Shown piece by piece: positions 19,258 to 29,609 of a DNA stretch of 64,000 nucleotides. The position numbers were made by a program, and so were the translations under genes. Source of the stretch: Paraglaciecola sp. MB-3u-78 (lineage in GTDB: Bacteria; Pseudomonadota; Gammaproteobacteria; Enterobacterales; Alteromonadaceae). Positions within the stretch are counted from its first letter, which is position 1, and each line of letters opens with the position of its first letter. The stretch spans positions 496,001 through 560,000 of the forward strand of contig NZ_PJCF01000003.1 in NCBI RefSeq assembly GCF_002835935.1, written 5' to 3'. The notes under the pieces were generated by a model that ran no database searches, had not been told where the DNA came from, and saw only the letters and a list, made by a program, of their open reading frames with translations.

Positions 19258-20076
19258 ATGCCGTCTCCAGATATTAAAGGGCAACAACGTGGGTTTGTCA
19301 TACCCATCGGTGGTGCTGAAGAAAAAATAGATAATCCTGAAATTTTAAAGAAGTTTGTTGAGTTATGTGGTGGTAGTGAAGCTGACATTTGCATTGTCCC
19401 TACCGCTTCTCAGCTGGAAGATACGGGCGAGCGATATCAAAAATTATTTAAAGATTTAGGGGCAGGCAACACCCATTGGTTACCTATTAGTGATCGAAAT
19501 GATGCTAAAAAAGAAGAATATGTCACACAGCTTGAAGGTTGTACGGGCATATTTATTACTGGTGGTAATCAGCTACGATTATCAACTATTCTGGGTGGTA
19601 CTCCTATAGCCCAAACTATTCGTAAGCTAAATGCCCAAGGCATTCATGTGGCGGGTACATCGGCGGGTGCAGCTATTGTGTCGCAACATATGATTACTGG
19701 TGGTAATACCGGTATTGTACCTACTGAAGATGGCGTTAACTTAGCACCTGGTTTGGGGCTGATTAATACTATCGTGGTTGACCAACACTTTAATGAACGC
19801 AATAGATTGTCACGTTTGTTAAGTGCTGTGTCTTACAATCCGTTTTTATTAGGTCTTGGATTGGATGAAGATACCGCCGCTTTTATCGACGGTGATAATG
19901 AATTTACTGTAGTAGGTAGTGGTGCAATTACGGTTATCGACCCTTCGGATATCGAGCATTCATCTATGGCCGAAGCTCGCAGTGGCGATGCACTCACCTT
20001 GCTGAACTTAAAACTGCATATATTGGCTAACGGCAGTCGTTACAATATTAACGATCGTAAAGCCTTTATCGAATAA
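19258..20076 (+). CDS. cphB: Cyanophycinase
   Basis: A 272-residue S51-family serine peptidase. The nucleophile is S135 in AGTSAGAAIVS, with IFITGGNQLRLSTILGG and DEDTAAFID also typical. It cuts the cyanophycin backbone to beta-Asp-Arg dipeptides. No signal peptide, so it acts on intracellular granules. It starts 2 bases after iadA, with GAGGAA inside the end of iadA as its ribosome site. A hairpin lies just after its stop. Length matches the family. Confidence 0.95.
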   Translation: MPSPDIKGQQRGFVIPIGGAEEKIDNPEILKKFVELCGGSEADICIVPTASQLEDTGERYQKLFKDLGAGNTHWLPISDRNDAKKEEYVTQLEGCTGIFITGGNQLRLSTILGGTPIAQTIRKLNAQGIHVAGTSAGAAIVSQHMITGGNTGIVPTEDGVNLAPGLGLINTIVVDQHFNERNRLSRLLSAVSYNPFLLGLGLDEDTAAFIDGDNEFTVVGSGAITVIDPSDIEHSSMAEARSGDALTLLNLKLHILANGSRYNINDRKAFIE

Positions 20077-20087
20077 TCCCTTCTTAT

Positions 20088-20120
20088 GAAATGGGCAGGT
20101 GATTTTTTACTGCCCATTTC
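20088..20120 (+). terminator. Hairpin after cphB
   Basis: Perfect 11-bp stem GAAATGGGCAG / CTGCCCATTTC with an 11-base T-rich loop, 12 bases after the cphB stop. No strong T run follows, so it may be a weak terminator or an mRNA end stabiliser separating iadA-cphB from cphA. Confidence 0.65.
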
Positions 20121-20259
20121 AGATTAATAATTTTCCTTAACAAACTAAAAACATTGGCGCTTATCAGCGTTTTTCGATAAGTTAGTCCGATGCGTAATAC
20201 ATCGATGCATTCTCAACCTAATCATAATTCAGTCAAACTTAAACAGGAAACCTTAGTCT

Positions 20260-23076
20260 ATGAAAATACTTAGCAAAAATGTGTATGTTGGCCCTAACAT
20301 CTACGCTAATTTTCCTGTCATTCGTTATCAGATTGATATTGGTGAGCTTGAGCAATGGCCTTCAGTAAAATTAGGCGTTGGATTTATTGATGGATTAATA
20401 GAGGCATTGCCTTCATTGCAAAGCCACGGCTGTTCATATGGTGAAGAAGGCGGCTTTATCAAGCGCTTGAAAGAAGATGAGGGAACGTGGATAGGACATA
20501 TTTGGGAACATGTCGCCCTTGAATTACAAAACTTGGCAGGCTCACCGGTCAATTTTGGTCGCACCAGAAGTTTGAAGAAAGAAGGTTGTTACAATGTTGT
20601 TTATCAATATCATCAAAGAGACGTGGGGCTAGAAGCAGGCACCTTAGGTCTGCGTTTATTAACGCACTTGATGCCTGCTAATGTGCAGCAAGTCATTCAG
20701 GCGGATATCGAGGACGATTTTGATTTTAACGATGAGCTTCGCAGTTTTGTGCGCATGGCTCAGCGTAAAGAATTTGGCCCCAGTACCGGCTCTTTAGTAG
20801 CGGCTGCTGAACAGCGTAATATTCCTTGGCTTAGACTAAATGAATACAGTCTTGTGCAGTTTGGACACGGTAAATACCAGCAGCGTATCCAAGCCACCAT
20901 CACCAGTGAAACCAAACACATAGCAGTAGAAATTTCTTGCGACAAAGAAGACACCCATAACCTACTCAATGATTTAGGTTTGCCCGTGCCACAACAGATG
21001 ATGGTATATAGTGAAAAACAAGCGGCCAGAGCAGCCAATAGAATGGGTTTTCCAGTGGTTGTTAAACCTTTAAATGCCAATCACGGGCGAGGGGTGAGTA
21101 TCAACCTTACCACTGATGAAGAGGTCATCACCGCTTACCATGAAGCGCAAAAACACGGCACCAGTAAAGCCATTTTAATAGAGAGTTTTTTAACGGGTTA
21201 CGATCACCGAATGTTAGTGGTGAATAATGAACTGGTCGCAGTAGCAAAAAGGGTACCCGGCCATGTAGTAGGTGATGGTACCAGTAGTATTGAAGAGCTG
21301 ATCGACATAGTTAACCTCGATCCCCGTCGTGGTATCGGTCATGAAAAAGTACTCACAAGATTGGAGTTAGACAGTCAAGCCGAACGGTTAATGGAAGAGG
21401 CTAACTACAACAAACAAACAATATTAGACAAAGACCAAGTTTTCTTTTTGCGCTCTACGGCAAACCTATCCACTGGTGGAACCGCCATAGATGTCACAGA
21501 TATGGTGCACCCTGACAACAGAGATATGGCGGTGCGTTCAATCAAAGCCATCGGCCTTGACATTGGTGGGGTGGATTTTTTAACGGACGATATCAGTAAA
21601 TCTTATAAAGAAATTGGCGGCGGTATTTGTGAATGTAATGCTGCGCCTGGTTTTAGAATGCATGTGGCACCAAGCGAAGGTACTCCCAGAGATGTGGCTG
21701 GAAAAGTCATCGATATGTTATTTCCCGTTGGTACTAATGCGCGCATTCCTATTGCCGCGATTACGGGAACTAATGGTAAAACCACCACCTCTCGTATGTT
21801 AGCCAGCATCATGAAGTCTTCTGGATTTACCACGGGTATGACCTCTACAGATGGGGTCTATATCGACGGACATTTAACGGTTAAAGGCGACATGACCGGT
21901 CCCACAGCCGCACAAATTGTATTACGTGACCCTAGCGTTGATTTCGCCATTATGGAAACCGCGCGCGGTGGTATTCTCAAGCGTGGTTTAGGCTATAACA
22001 CTTGTAATGTTGGCGCTTGTCTTAATGTCACAGCTGATCACCTGGGGCAAAGGGGCATTAATACAGTCGAGCAACTGGCGCAAATTAAACGTGTGGTAGT
22101 TGAAGTCGCAAAAGATGTAGTGGTATTGAATGCCGATGATCACTTGTGTTTACAGATGGCCGATTTTTGTGACGCTGAGCGTATTTGTTATATTACTATG
22201 GATTCGGGTCATGGCTTAGTGCGCGAACATATTCGCAGCGGTGGCATGGCAGCTGTGCTCGAAAAGGGCATCAACGGCGATATGATCACCATTTATGATA
22301 AGGGCGCACATATACCTTTACTATGGACCCATTTAATTCCCGCTACAGTGGAAGGTAAGGCGTTGCACAATGTGCAAAATGCCATGTTTGCCGCGGCTAT
22401 TGCTTATAGTTTTGACACCTCGCTGGAAGATATTCGCCAAGGATTACGGATTTTTAATACCTCATTCTATCAAGCGCCAGGTCGACTCAATATATACGAT
22501 GAATTGCCGTTCAAAGTCATACTTGATTACGCTCACAATCCAGCTGCAATCGCGACTATTACCGACTTAGCAACACGCTTAGATGTGAACGGGAAACGTC
22601 GTATTGTATTGGCGATGCCCGGAGACAGAAGAGATGAAGATGTATTAGCCGTGGCAAATATTACCGCCAAAGGTTTCGATAATTTCATTTGCAAAGCTGA
22701 CGACGATAGGCGAGGACGCGGTCATGATGAAGTGCCGCAATTGCTCAAACAAACATTGTTGGATGCAGGTATCGATGAAGCTAAGATTCAAGTTATCCCA
22801 TCTGAAGAAGATGCCGTTGAGCAAGCCCTTAAAGATTGTAAAAATGGCGACTTGCTGATTATTCTGGGAGACAACATCACCCGTTGTTGGAAACAAATTG
22901 TGCATTTTAATGGCACGACAGACTCAGACAATCAAGATGAAACTCCGTCTCAAGATTTCCCTGAAAAACTATTTGAACATGTAGAGCATAAGTTCGAATT
23001 AAACGCCGGTGAGTCGCTGGTACATGATGAGCGTGGTGTGCGTTTAGTGGTTGAACATGACGAAGATTCTGATTGA
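20260..23076 (+). CDS. cphA: Cyanophycin synthetase
   Basis: A 938-residue three-domain enzyme that makes the Asp/Arg polymer cyanophycin with ATP. The N-domain (about 1-160) has YGEEGGFIKRLKEDEGTWIG and HIWEHVALELQ. An ATP-grasp domain (about 210-480) adds Asp (GFPVVVKPLNANHGRG, IGGGICECNAAPGFRMH). The C-terminal Mur-ligase domain (about 490-890) adds Arg, with P-loop ITGTNGKTTTSRM near residue 500 and DYAHNPAAI. An acidic tail of about 45 residues follows. It is preceded by AGGAAA and followed after a short gap by a paralogue. This arrangement is known from proteobacterial cyanophycin loci. Confidence 0.96.
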   Translation: MKILSKNVYVGPNIYANFPVIRYQIDIGELEQWPSVKLGVGFIDGLIEALPSLQSHGCSYGEEGGFIKRLKEDEGTWIGHIWEHVALELQNLAGSPVNFGRTRSLKKEGCYNVVYQYHQRDVGLEAGTLGLRLLTHLMPANVQQVIQADIEDDFDFNDELRSFVRMAQRKEFGPSTGSLVAAAEQRNIPWLRLNEYSLVQFGHGKYQQRIQATITSETKHIAVEISCDKEDTHNLLNDLGLPVPQQMMVYSEKQAARAANRMGFPVVVKPLNANHGRGVSINLTTDEEVITAYHEAQKHGTSKAILIESFLTGYDHRMLVVNNELVAVAKRVPGHVVGDGTSSIEELIDIVNLDPRRGIGHEKVLTRLELDSQAERLMEEANYNKQTILDKDQVFFLRSTANLSTGGTAIDVTDMVHPDNRDMAVRSIKAIGLDIGGVDFLTDDISKSYKEIGGGICECNAAPGFRMHVAPSEGTPRDVAGKVIDMLFPVGTNARIPIAAITGTNGKTTTSRMLASIMKSSGFTTGMTSTDGVYIDGHLTVKGDMTGPTAAQIVLRDPSVDFAIMETARGGILKRGLGYNTCNVGACLNVTADHLGQRGINTVEQLAQIKRVVVEVAKDVVVLNADDHLCLQMADFCDAERICYITMDSGHGLVREHIRSGGMAAVLEKGINGDMITIYDKGAHIPLLWTHLIPATVEGKALHNVQNAMFAAAIAYSFDTSLEDIRQGLRIFNTSFYQAPGRLNIYDELPFKVILDYAHNPAAIATITDLATRLDVNGKRRIVLAMPGDRRDEDVLAVANITAKGFDNFICKADDDRRGRGHDEVPQLLKQTLLDAGIDEAKIQVIPSEEDAVEQALKDCKNGDLLIILGDNITRCWKQIVHFNGTTDSDNQDETPSQDFPEKLFEHVEHKFELNAGESLVHDERGVRLVVEHDEDSD

Positions 23077-23090
23077 GGAAGATTCAAATA

Positions 23091-24782
23091 ATGCGATTAG
23101 AACTAGAAGAAGCAAGGCGCTTAACCGGGCCTAACCTATTGTGGGATCACCCCGGTGCCATTCTTGACGTGTTTATTGAAGGCATCGATAAAAGCACAGT
23201 GGTGAATGTTTGGCAGAAGTGGGTTGAAAAGTTGCTAACTGAGTTTGGTTGGCAGCAACATACTACCTATCGGCTGCATAGTGGCGGGGCAAATTTAGCC
23301 CTTAGCGCTCCTATGGATGCCCTTTATTGTGCTTGTGATCTTGCTGAATTAGCTTGGCATTGTGGTGTTGCAGAGCTAAAAAGTGAAACAACACCCAATT
23401 GGCAACAGCGGCTAAATGAATTGCATGGTGAACTTGCCGAAGAACTCAATCCTGCACTTTTGACTTTTATGCATGAAGCACAAAAACATGGGGTGAGTTG
23501 CATAACCGATGATGACGATGTCAGCCTAGGTATGGGTAAGTCATCACACACTTGGCCGGTTCGTGAATTGCCAGTATTAAGAGATATTCAATGGCAACAC
23601 TATCAAGACATACCAAGGGCTTTCATCACAGGCACAAATGGTAAATCAACCAGCGTACGTTTAGCCTCGCACATTGCTAAGGCCGCAGGTTTTGTTGCTG
23701 GGGTCACGTCTACCGATTTTATTCGTGTGGGTGACAATATTATTGACACGGGTGACTATTCCGGACCGGGTGGTGCCAGAATGTTACTTAGAGACCAACG
23801 TACTGAACTGGCATTTTTAGAGGTCGCCCGTGGTGGAATATTAAGAAGAGGTCTACCCATTGATTCAGTCGATGCCGTACTGATTACCAATGTTGCCAGC
23901 GACCATTTGGGTCAATACGGTATCAATACAGTGGCAGAATTAGCAGCTACAAAGTTTGTGGTCGCTAAGGGGCTAGATGCACAGGGCACCTTAGTGTTGA
24001 ATGCCGATAATGCACTTGTCGTTGAGCAAGGATTAAAGCTCGAAAATAAGATTTGTTGGTACAGCACAGACGAGTCTAATGCTTTGATCCAAAGCCAGTT
24101 GAAAACTGGTGGTGCAGCGGTATTTATCCGTCATCAACATATTGTTTACGCCATGGGTAACGTAGAAGAAAACATCGCATCATTAGATCAAGTCCCTATG
24201 ACGCTTAATGGTGCTGCTCAGCACAATGTGCAAAATGCTTTAGGCGTAGTGGGATTATCTAAAGCCCTGAATTTATCAACAGAGGCCATTAGAGCGGGTT
24301 TAAAGGATTTCGGTAGTAACGCAGAAGATAACCCCGGAAGAGGCAATATCTATGAGATTAACGGCATCAAGGTACTAGTCGATTTTGCCCACAATGAACA
24401 CAGTATGCGAGCTGTGGTCAAAACCATTAATCAATTGCCCGCTACACGTAAAATAGCCATGTTCAGTCATGCTGGGGACAGAAGTGACGACGAAATTCGT
24501 CATCTCACCGATGCCGTCACCGAGTTAGATGCAAGTTTATATGTTGTCACTGAGTTAGAACATTATTTACGGGGCCGCGAGATAGGTGACGTCCCACAAA
24601 TTGTGGGCAAGTATCTGCAGCAACAATCGATCCCTTCAGAAAAAATACACTATGCTGGGGATCCATTAGCAGGCGCAAAAATCGCAATGGATTTTGCGCA
24701 ACCCGGTGATGTAGTGTTGTTATTTGTATTAGCAGACAGAGAGCAAGTGCACGAATATTTGACTCAATTAGATAACCGATAA
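23091..24782 (+). CDS. Mur-ligase family paralogue of CphA lacking the ATP-grasp domain
   Basis: The start is ATG 23091, with GAGGAAG upstream; the frame also opens at a TTG overlapping cphA. About 563 residues. An N-terminal region of about 160 residues has no clear motif (HSGGANLALSAPMDALYCA). It is followed by a Mur-ligase domain with P-loop ITGTNGKSTSVRLASH, EVARGGILRRGLP, ASDHLGQYGINT and VDFAHNEHSMRA. Similar CphA-like proteins lie beside cphA in other proteobacteria, and their role is not well established. A Mur-type module alone could ligate an amino acid to a polymer or dipeptide. It is probably in one operon with cphA, 14 bases apart. Confidence 0.88.
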   Translation: MRLELEEARRLTGPNLLWDHPGAILDVFIEGIDKSTVVNVWQKWVEKLLTEFGWQQHTTYRLHSGGANLALSAPMDALYCACDLAELAWHCGVAELKSETTPNWQQRLNELHGELAEELNPALLTFMHEAQKHGVSCITDDDDVSLGMGKSSHTWPVRELPVLRDIQWQHYQDIPRAFITGTNGKSTSVRLASHIAKAAGFVAGVTSTDFIRVGDNIIDTGDYSGPGGARMLLRDQRTELAFLEVARGGILRRGLPIDSVDAVLITNVASDHLGQYGINTVAELAATKFVVAKGLDAQGTLVLNADNALVVEQGLKLENKICWYSTDESNALIQSQLKTGGAAVFIRHQHIVYAMGNVEENIASLDQVPMTLNGAAQHNVQNALGVVGLSKALNLSTEAIRAGLKDFGSNAEDNPGRGNIYEINGIKVLVDFAHNEHSMRAVVKTINQLPATRKIAMFSHAGDRSDDEIRHLTDAVTELDASLYVVTELEHYLRGREIGDVPQIVGKYLQQQSIPSEKIHYAGDPLAGAKIAMDFAQPGDVVLLFVLADREQVHEYLTQLDNR

Positions 24783-25261
24783 AACGTCATACCTTAAAGT
24801 TGAACAGGCCTTATTTATAGTAGGGTCTGATTCATTCTGACTTGGCATGACAAGCAAAGTCTGAGCGTAGATAAAACAGTAGACCGTGATTTATTTATAT
24901 GATTTATTATTACTCTAGTGGCATTTTTTCCAACAATATAGTCTTTTAGTCCTTGGTATTATATTGGTGTATTCTTGTCAATAATGTCTCTCGTTAGGAA
25001 CATCAAACATCAACTAAGTTCGTGCCATTTATAGGCATACACTATTGATTCAAAAAACATTGGGTCACTGCTCTCCTCTCCAACAGCGGATTATCATACA
25101 TATCTTATACAAACGTTCAGATACACTTTACTAAAGTAGGCGTTTTCTGAAACTAAGTCTGTTGTATAGAGCAGAGATAGCGTTTATTCTAAACTGAATA
25201 GTTTCTTTTTTTCGTGCTATTCCTTTGATTTACAACAACCTTAAAGCTGTTGGGATATAAC
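24783..25261. other. Intergenic region before the hybrid kinase
   Basis: About 480 bases without a credible gene. AT-rich, with no repeat shared with the rest of the window and no clear terminator for the cphA pair. I see nothing assignable. Confidence 0.6.
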
Positions 25262-28200
25262 ATGTTGATTATTATTCGCTTTTTTTTATTTTTTATCTTC
25301 TTGGTTGGGATTTTTGTACCAGTCTATGGCAATGAGCAGCCTTCAACGCTTATTAACGAATATTCTGTAAAAAGGCTAACAGGGGAAGATGGATTCGTTT
25401 CTTCTGAGATATATTCAATCATTCAGGATAAGCAAGGTTTACTCTGGTTTGGGACCGCCGAAAATGGCGTCATGCGTTATGATGGCAGAAAGGTCACCCT
25501 GTTTGAATATGATAGCCTGAGTTCAAACGGTTTGGCTCATAATGATGCAGGCAACCTTATGCTAGACCATAACGGAAAAATATGGATTGGCACTTGGGGA
25601 GGAGGCGCAAATTTTTATGACCCTCAAACAGGGATATTTAAGAATTTCGTTCATGATCCACTTCGTGTTAAATCGATTTCATCGAACCGAATACAGTCCT
25701 TATTTCACGACCAAAAAGGGGTTATTTGGTTAGGATCATATGACAAAGGGTTAAGTCGATATTTCGGTAATAATAATTTTGAGCATATTGAAAAAATTGA
25801 TGATGCACCATCGTCTTTATCTCATAATAGAATATGGGACATTGAAGACAGCGATAGCGATAGCCTTTGGGTGGCCACTAGCTTTGGCTTAAACTTATAT
25901 AATAAGACGAAGGGAACCTTTTCTCACTTCCTACCTGCCCCAAAGAATAAAAGCCCTTCAGGCGCAAACGAAATTCGAAGTATTTTGAAAACGTCAAAAA
26001 AACAGCTTTATGTTGGGACACAACGAGGCCCTTTTACCTTTGATAAACGAAATGCCCTTTTTACACCATTAAAAACTCTTGATGATGAATACTTAGGTCA
26101 AGTGAACTCTATGATTGAGGATCAGGAAGGTTATATTTGGTTTGTTACCAGTAAAGGTTTATTTCGACAATCTAATTCAGGCCCCCAAATTGAACAATTT
26201 AACCTTGAGCAGAACAATGGTCTAAGAGTGATTTTCGAAGATAATTCGAGAACAATATGGGTTACCAGCGAAACTCACGGTATATATAAGTTAGTGCCAA
26301 ATCGAAAATTTAAGTCAATTAACAATCCTGCATTGACAGCACCAAATGGCATCGCAACGGACGCTAATGGTGATTTGTTAATTGTATCGTCATCATCACA
26401 ATTATATAGATGGGATGTATCATCACAAACGCTAGAAACATTATCTGGGCCCATTTTTAAAGATGGCGATGATGAAAGTAGGTTATTTGAAAAACCCATT
26501 ATATTTCCGGATGGTACTGATAGTTTATGGATTGCACAAGGTGAAGGTTTAGCTAAATTCAGCTTAGAAACTAAGCAGGTTGAGCTATTAACATACCCTA
26601 AATCAGATCCAAACTATGAGGAGTTTAGAGAGTTACGAGCCCTTAGTATGGATCAATACGGAAACCTTTGGATTGGTACTTATAAAAATGGTTTACATCG
26701 TTATGATCCTCAGACTAAAACCTTTACTCACTTAAATGAATCTGTAGGATTATCTCATCCCGAAGTGTCAGAAATTTTTAAAGATAGCGAACAAAACATG
26801 TGGGTCGGTACCGGCGATGGAGTCAACCTTTGGCAGGAAGACAGCCAACGATTTATTTCATTTAAAAGTGATAAAAACATAGTTGATAGTTTATTGGGAG
26901 CCATAGTTCAGGATGTGCATCAATCTAGGGATGGAGAAATTTGGATTTCTACTCAAAAAGGGCTTAATCAATACCTCCCTAAAACAAAAAGTTTTAAACA
27001 TTTTAGCGCCAAAACAGGATTACCCACTTCTTTGATACGCGCGATTTCAGATGATAAAAATGGCCATTTGTGGTTAACCACGAATAAAGGAATTTCAAAG
27101 CTAAACCCAGTGTTGGGAGAAGTAACCAACTATGACGGTAGTAATGGCTTGTTGGGTTCAAACTTCTACGCAAATAGTCTGATACAGGGCGGTAATGAAA
27201 CGCTATTTACCAGCAGCCAAAGGGGTATTGAATATTTTAACACCGCATATGTAGCACCAAATTCTAGTGAGTTGAAGCTTGTTCTAACTGGATTCAATAA
27301 GATGGGGCAGTCAGTAAAGTTTGAAACACCTTATTCTTATGTCACTGATATTCAGTTGTCTTATTTGGATTACTTTTTTTCTTTTGAATTCTCTATATTA
27401 GATTTTATTGCTCCTAACAAGAATCAGTATGCTTATAAACTAGAAGGATATGATGACCGTTGGATTGATATTGGTAATCAAAATACCGCTTCTTTTACAA
27501 GCTTAGAGGGCGGCTCTTATAAATTCTTAGTAAAAGCGACTAACAGTAGTGGCAAATTGGGGGCGGAGTTACTGTCAATCAATTTGCATGTATCACCACC
27601 GCCTTGGAAAACCTGGTGGGCATATAGCTTGTATGCATTTGCAGCCTTGCTTGCCTTATCCATTTTAGTTTATTTAAGAACGCGTTTACAGCGGGCAGAA
27701 ATAGTGAGGCAGAAGCAGTTTGTTTTAATGCTTGAAGAGCAAGTTACTGAGAAAACAGCTTCATTAAATACGCAAGCTAAGGACTTAGTTGAAGCATTGA
27801 AGAAAGCCGAAGAATCGACACTCCTGAAGTCAGAATTTTTGGCAAATATGAGCCACGAAATACGTACTCCAATGAACGGTGTATTAGGTATGTTGGGACT
27901 GATATTACATAGCAAACTAACCGAAGAGCAGCGGTATAGGGCCAGCATAGCGAAAACTAGTGCTGAATCATTATTGACAATTATCAATGAAATACTGGAT
28001 TTCTCTAAAATTGAAGCGGACAAGTTGGAACTTGAGATACTCGAATTCAATTTACAAGATATGCTCGGCGAGTTCATCCAATCTATGGCGTTAACAGCTC
28101 AAATTAAAGGCTTAGAATTAATTTTAGATACAAGTGCTATTGATTATAAAGTTGTCAAATCTGACCCAGGTCGTATTAGGCAAATTCTCACCAATATTGT

Positions 28201-29422
28201 AGGCAATGCGATTAAGTTCACCGAAACAGGTGAAGTTATTGTCTTCGTATCGACTAACGCGATTAGTGAGGATCAAGAACGTTTAAAAATGGATTGTACA
28301 GTAACCGATACAGGTATAGGAATACCCAAAGATAAGCGAAATCATCTGTTTAATTCATTTAGTCAGGTCGATGCCTCGACGACCAGAAAATACGGAGGAA
28401 CAGGGTTAGGTCTGACAATTACCAAGAAATTGTGTGAATTAATGGGCGGAGAGATACAAATGTCCAGTAATCCCAAAGGTGGTAGTTGTTTTCACTTCAC
28501 GCTATTCCTTGAAAAAGGACATTGCAAGACAAGTGATATATCGAATATAGATGTGCCCATTAAAAGAATACTGATAGTGGATGATAACGAGACGAATCGA
28601 AGATTTTTGCGCGCGCAATTAGAGCAATGGGGAATGCTAATTGAAGAAGCTGTAGACGCGAAAATGGCATTGGAGCAATGCCGAAAAAACGTCGATGAAA
28701 ACGGAAATGTTCTTTTTGATATTGCTATTTTGGATATGAAAATGCCTGGTATGAATGGAGATGAGCTAGGTAAACTACTGAGTAGCACTCCTGAATTTTC
28801 CAAAATGAAACTAATGATGATGAGACCTGTGGGGCAAAAGGGAGATGCTGAAAAACGTTTAAAGTCTGGATTCTGTGCGGACTTTCCTAAACCTGTCACC
28901 TCAAAAGATCTGCTTTATGCTGTTTCAGTTGCATCTGGAATGGAAAAGGCAAAGGCAATAGAGTTGCCATCTCTCTTAACGGCAGACAACAGTTTAGCTA
29001 CCTCAAAATCTGTATATAACTGGCCTTCCGATACAAGAATACTATTGGTGGAAGATAATCACATTAACCAGGTAGTTGCAGAGTGTTTACTTGAAAATAT
29101 CGGATTGTCCGCCGACTCCGTATCCAACGGAATCGAAGCCATAGAAAGTTTAAAAAATGCAACTGAACACTTACCCTACACGCTCATCTTAATGGACTGC
29201 CAAATGCCAGAAATGGATGGATATGAGGCGACAAGACAAATTCGTCTCGGTAATGGAGGGAAACAAAATCAAATGGTTCCTATCATTGCTATGACAGCCA
29301 ATGCAATGGTTGGCGACCGCGAAAAGTGTATCGATGCAGGCATGAATGATCATATTACGAAACCGATAAATGAGGAACAAATTTACACAAAACTGTTGCA
29401 GTGGTTGAATCTGCAAAGCTGA
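25262..29422 (+). CDS. Hybrid histidine kinase with two-component propeller sensor, Y_Y_Y, HisKA-HATPase and two receivers
   Basis: About 1386 residues from ATG 25262 (TTG 25250 is an in-frame alternative). Signal peptide/anchor, then about 14 short propeller repeats of the Reg_prop type (IIQDKQGLLWFGTAENGVMR, GKIWIGTWGGG). Next a Y_Y_Y domain (YKLEGYDDRWIDIG), a membrane segment (WAYSLYAFAALLALSILVYL), a coiled coil, HisKA with the phospho-His in MSHEIRTPMNG (about residue 865), HATPase (DTGIGIPKDKR, GTGLGLTITKKL), and two receivers (DMKMPGMNG and MDCQMPEMDG). Kinases of this type often control polysaccharide use. No Hpt domain is present. Receiver 1 has LMMMRPVGQ where a Thr or Ser normally sits, so it may not switch normally. 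It stands alone as a transcription unit. Confidence 0.93.
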   Translation: MLIIIRFFLFFIFLVGIFVPVYGNEQPSTLINEYSVKRLTGEDGFVSSEIYSIIQDKQGLLWFGTAENGVMRYDGRKVTLFEYDSLSSNGLAHNDAGNLMLDHNGKIWIGTWGGGANFYDPQTGIFKNFVHDPLRVKSISSNRIQSLFHDQKGVIWLGSYDKGLSRYFGNNNFEHIEKIDDAPSSLSHNRIWDIEDSDSDSLWVATSFGLNLYNKTKGTFSHFLPAPKNKSPSGANEIRSILKTSKKQLYVGTQRGPFTFDKRNALFTPLKTLDDEYLGQVNSMIEDQEGYIWFVTSKGLFRQSNSGPQIEQFNLEQNNGLRVIFEDNSRTIWVTSETHGIYKLVPNRKFKSINNPALTAPNGIATDANGDLLIVSSSSQLYRWDVSSQTLETLSGPIFKDGDDESRLFEKPIIFPDGTDSLWIAQGEGLAKFSLETKQVELLTYPKSDPNYEEFRELRALSMDQYGNLWIGTYKNGLHRYDPQTKTFTHLNESVGLSHPEVSEIFKDSEQNMWVGTGDGVNLWQEDSQRFISFKSDKNIVDSLLGAIVQDVHQSRDGEIWISTQKGLNQYLPKTKSFKHFSAKTGLPTSLIRAISDDKNGHLWLTTNKGISKLNPVLGEVTNYDGSNGLLGSNFYANSLIQGGNETLFTSSQRGIEYFNTAYVAPNSSELKLVLTGFNKMGQSVKFETPYSYVTDIQLSYLDYFFSFEFSILDFIAPNKNQYAYKLEGYDDRWIDIGNQNTASFTSLEGGSYKFLVKATNSSGKLGAELLSINLHVSPPPWKTWWAYSLYAFAALLALSILVYLRTRLQRAEIVRQKQFVLMLEEQVTEKTASLNTQAKDLVEALKKAEESTLLKSEFLANMSHEIRTPMNGVLGMLGLILHSKLTEEQRYRASIAKTSAESLLTIINEILDFSKIEADKLELEILEFNLQDMLGEFIQSMALTAQIKGLELILDTSAIDYKVVKSDPGRIRQILTNIVGNAIKFTETGEVIVFVSTNAISEDQERLKMDCTVTDTGIGIPKDKRNHLFNSFSQVDASTTRKYGGTGLGLTITKKLCELMGGEIQMSSNPKGGSCFHFTLFLEKGHCKTSDISNIDVPIKRILIVDDNETNRRFLRAQLEQWGMLIEEAVDAKMALEQCRKNVDENGNVLFDIAILDMKMPGMNGDELGKLLSSTPEFSKMKLMMMRPVGQKGDAEKRLKSGFCADFPKPVTSKDLLYAVSVASGMEKAKAIELPSLLTADNSLATSKSVYNWPSDTRILLVEDNHINQVVAECLLENIGLSADSVSNGIEAIESLKNATEHLPYTLILMDCQMPEMDGYEATRQIRLGNGGKQNQMVPIIAMTANAMVGDREKCIDAGMNDHITKPINEEQIYTKLLQWLNLQS

Positions 29423-29502
29423 TAACGTAAATGATATGTAACTATTCAGCCCGTTAAAAAATAAACTTGCACTGATCTGGCGATCCTATTGCCCGATCAT
29501 TC

Positions 29503-29533
29503 TGAAGTGTCATGCTATCGACATGACACTTCA
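29503..29533. terminator. Strong hairpin after the hybrid kinase
   Basis: Perfect 12-bp stem TGAAGTGTCATG / CATGACACTTCA with a 7-base loop, followed by TTCTCTTC. About 80 bases past the kinase stop. It may be a terminator, or part of the IS debris that begins about 80 bases further on. Confidence 0.6.
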
Positions 29534-29609
29534 TTCTCTTCGACTCTGAACCTAAGCGGCATTAATATTACTGAAGTAGTAGAGCGAACAAAGGCGCAGT
29601 TGCAAAACG

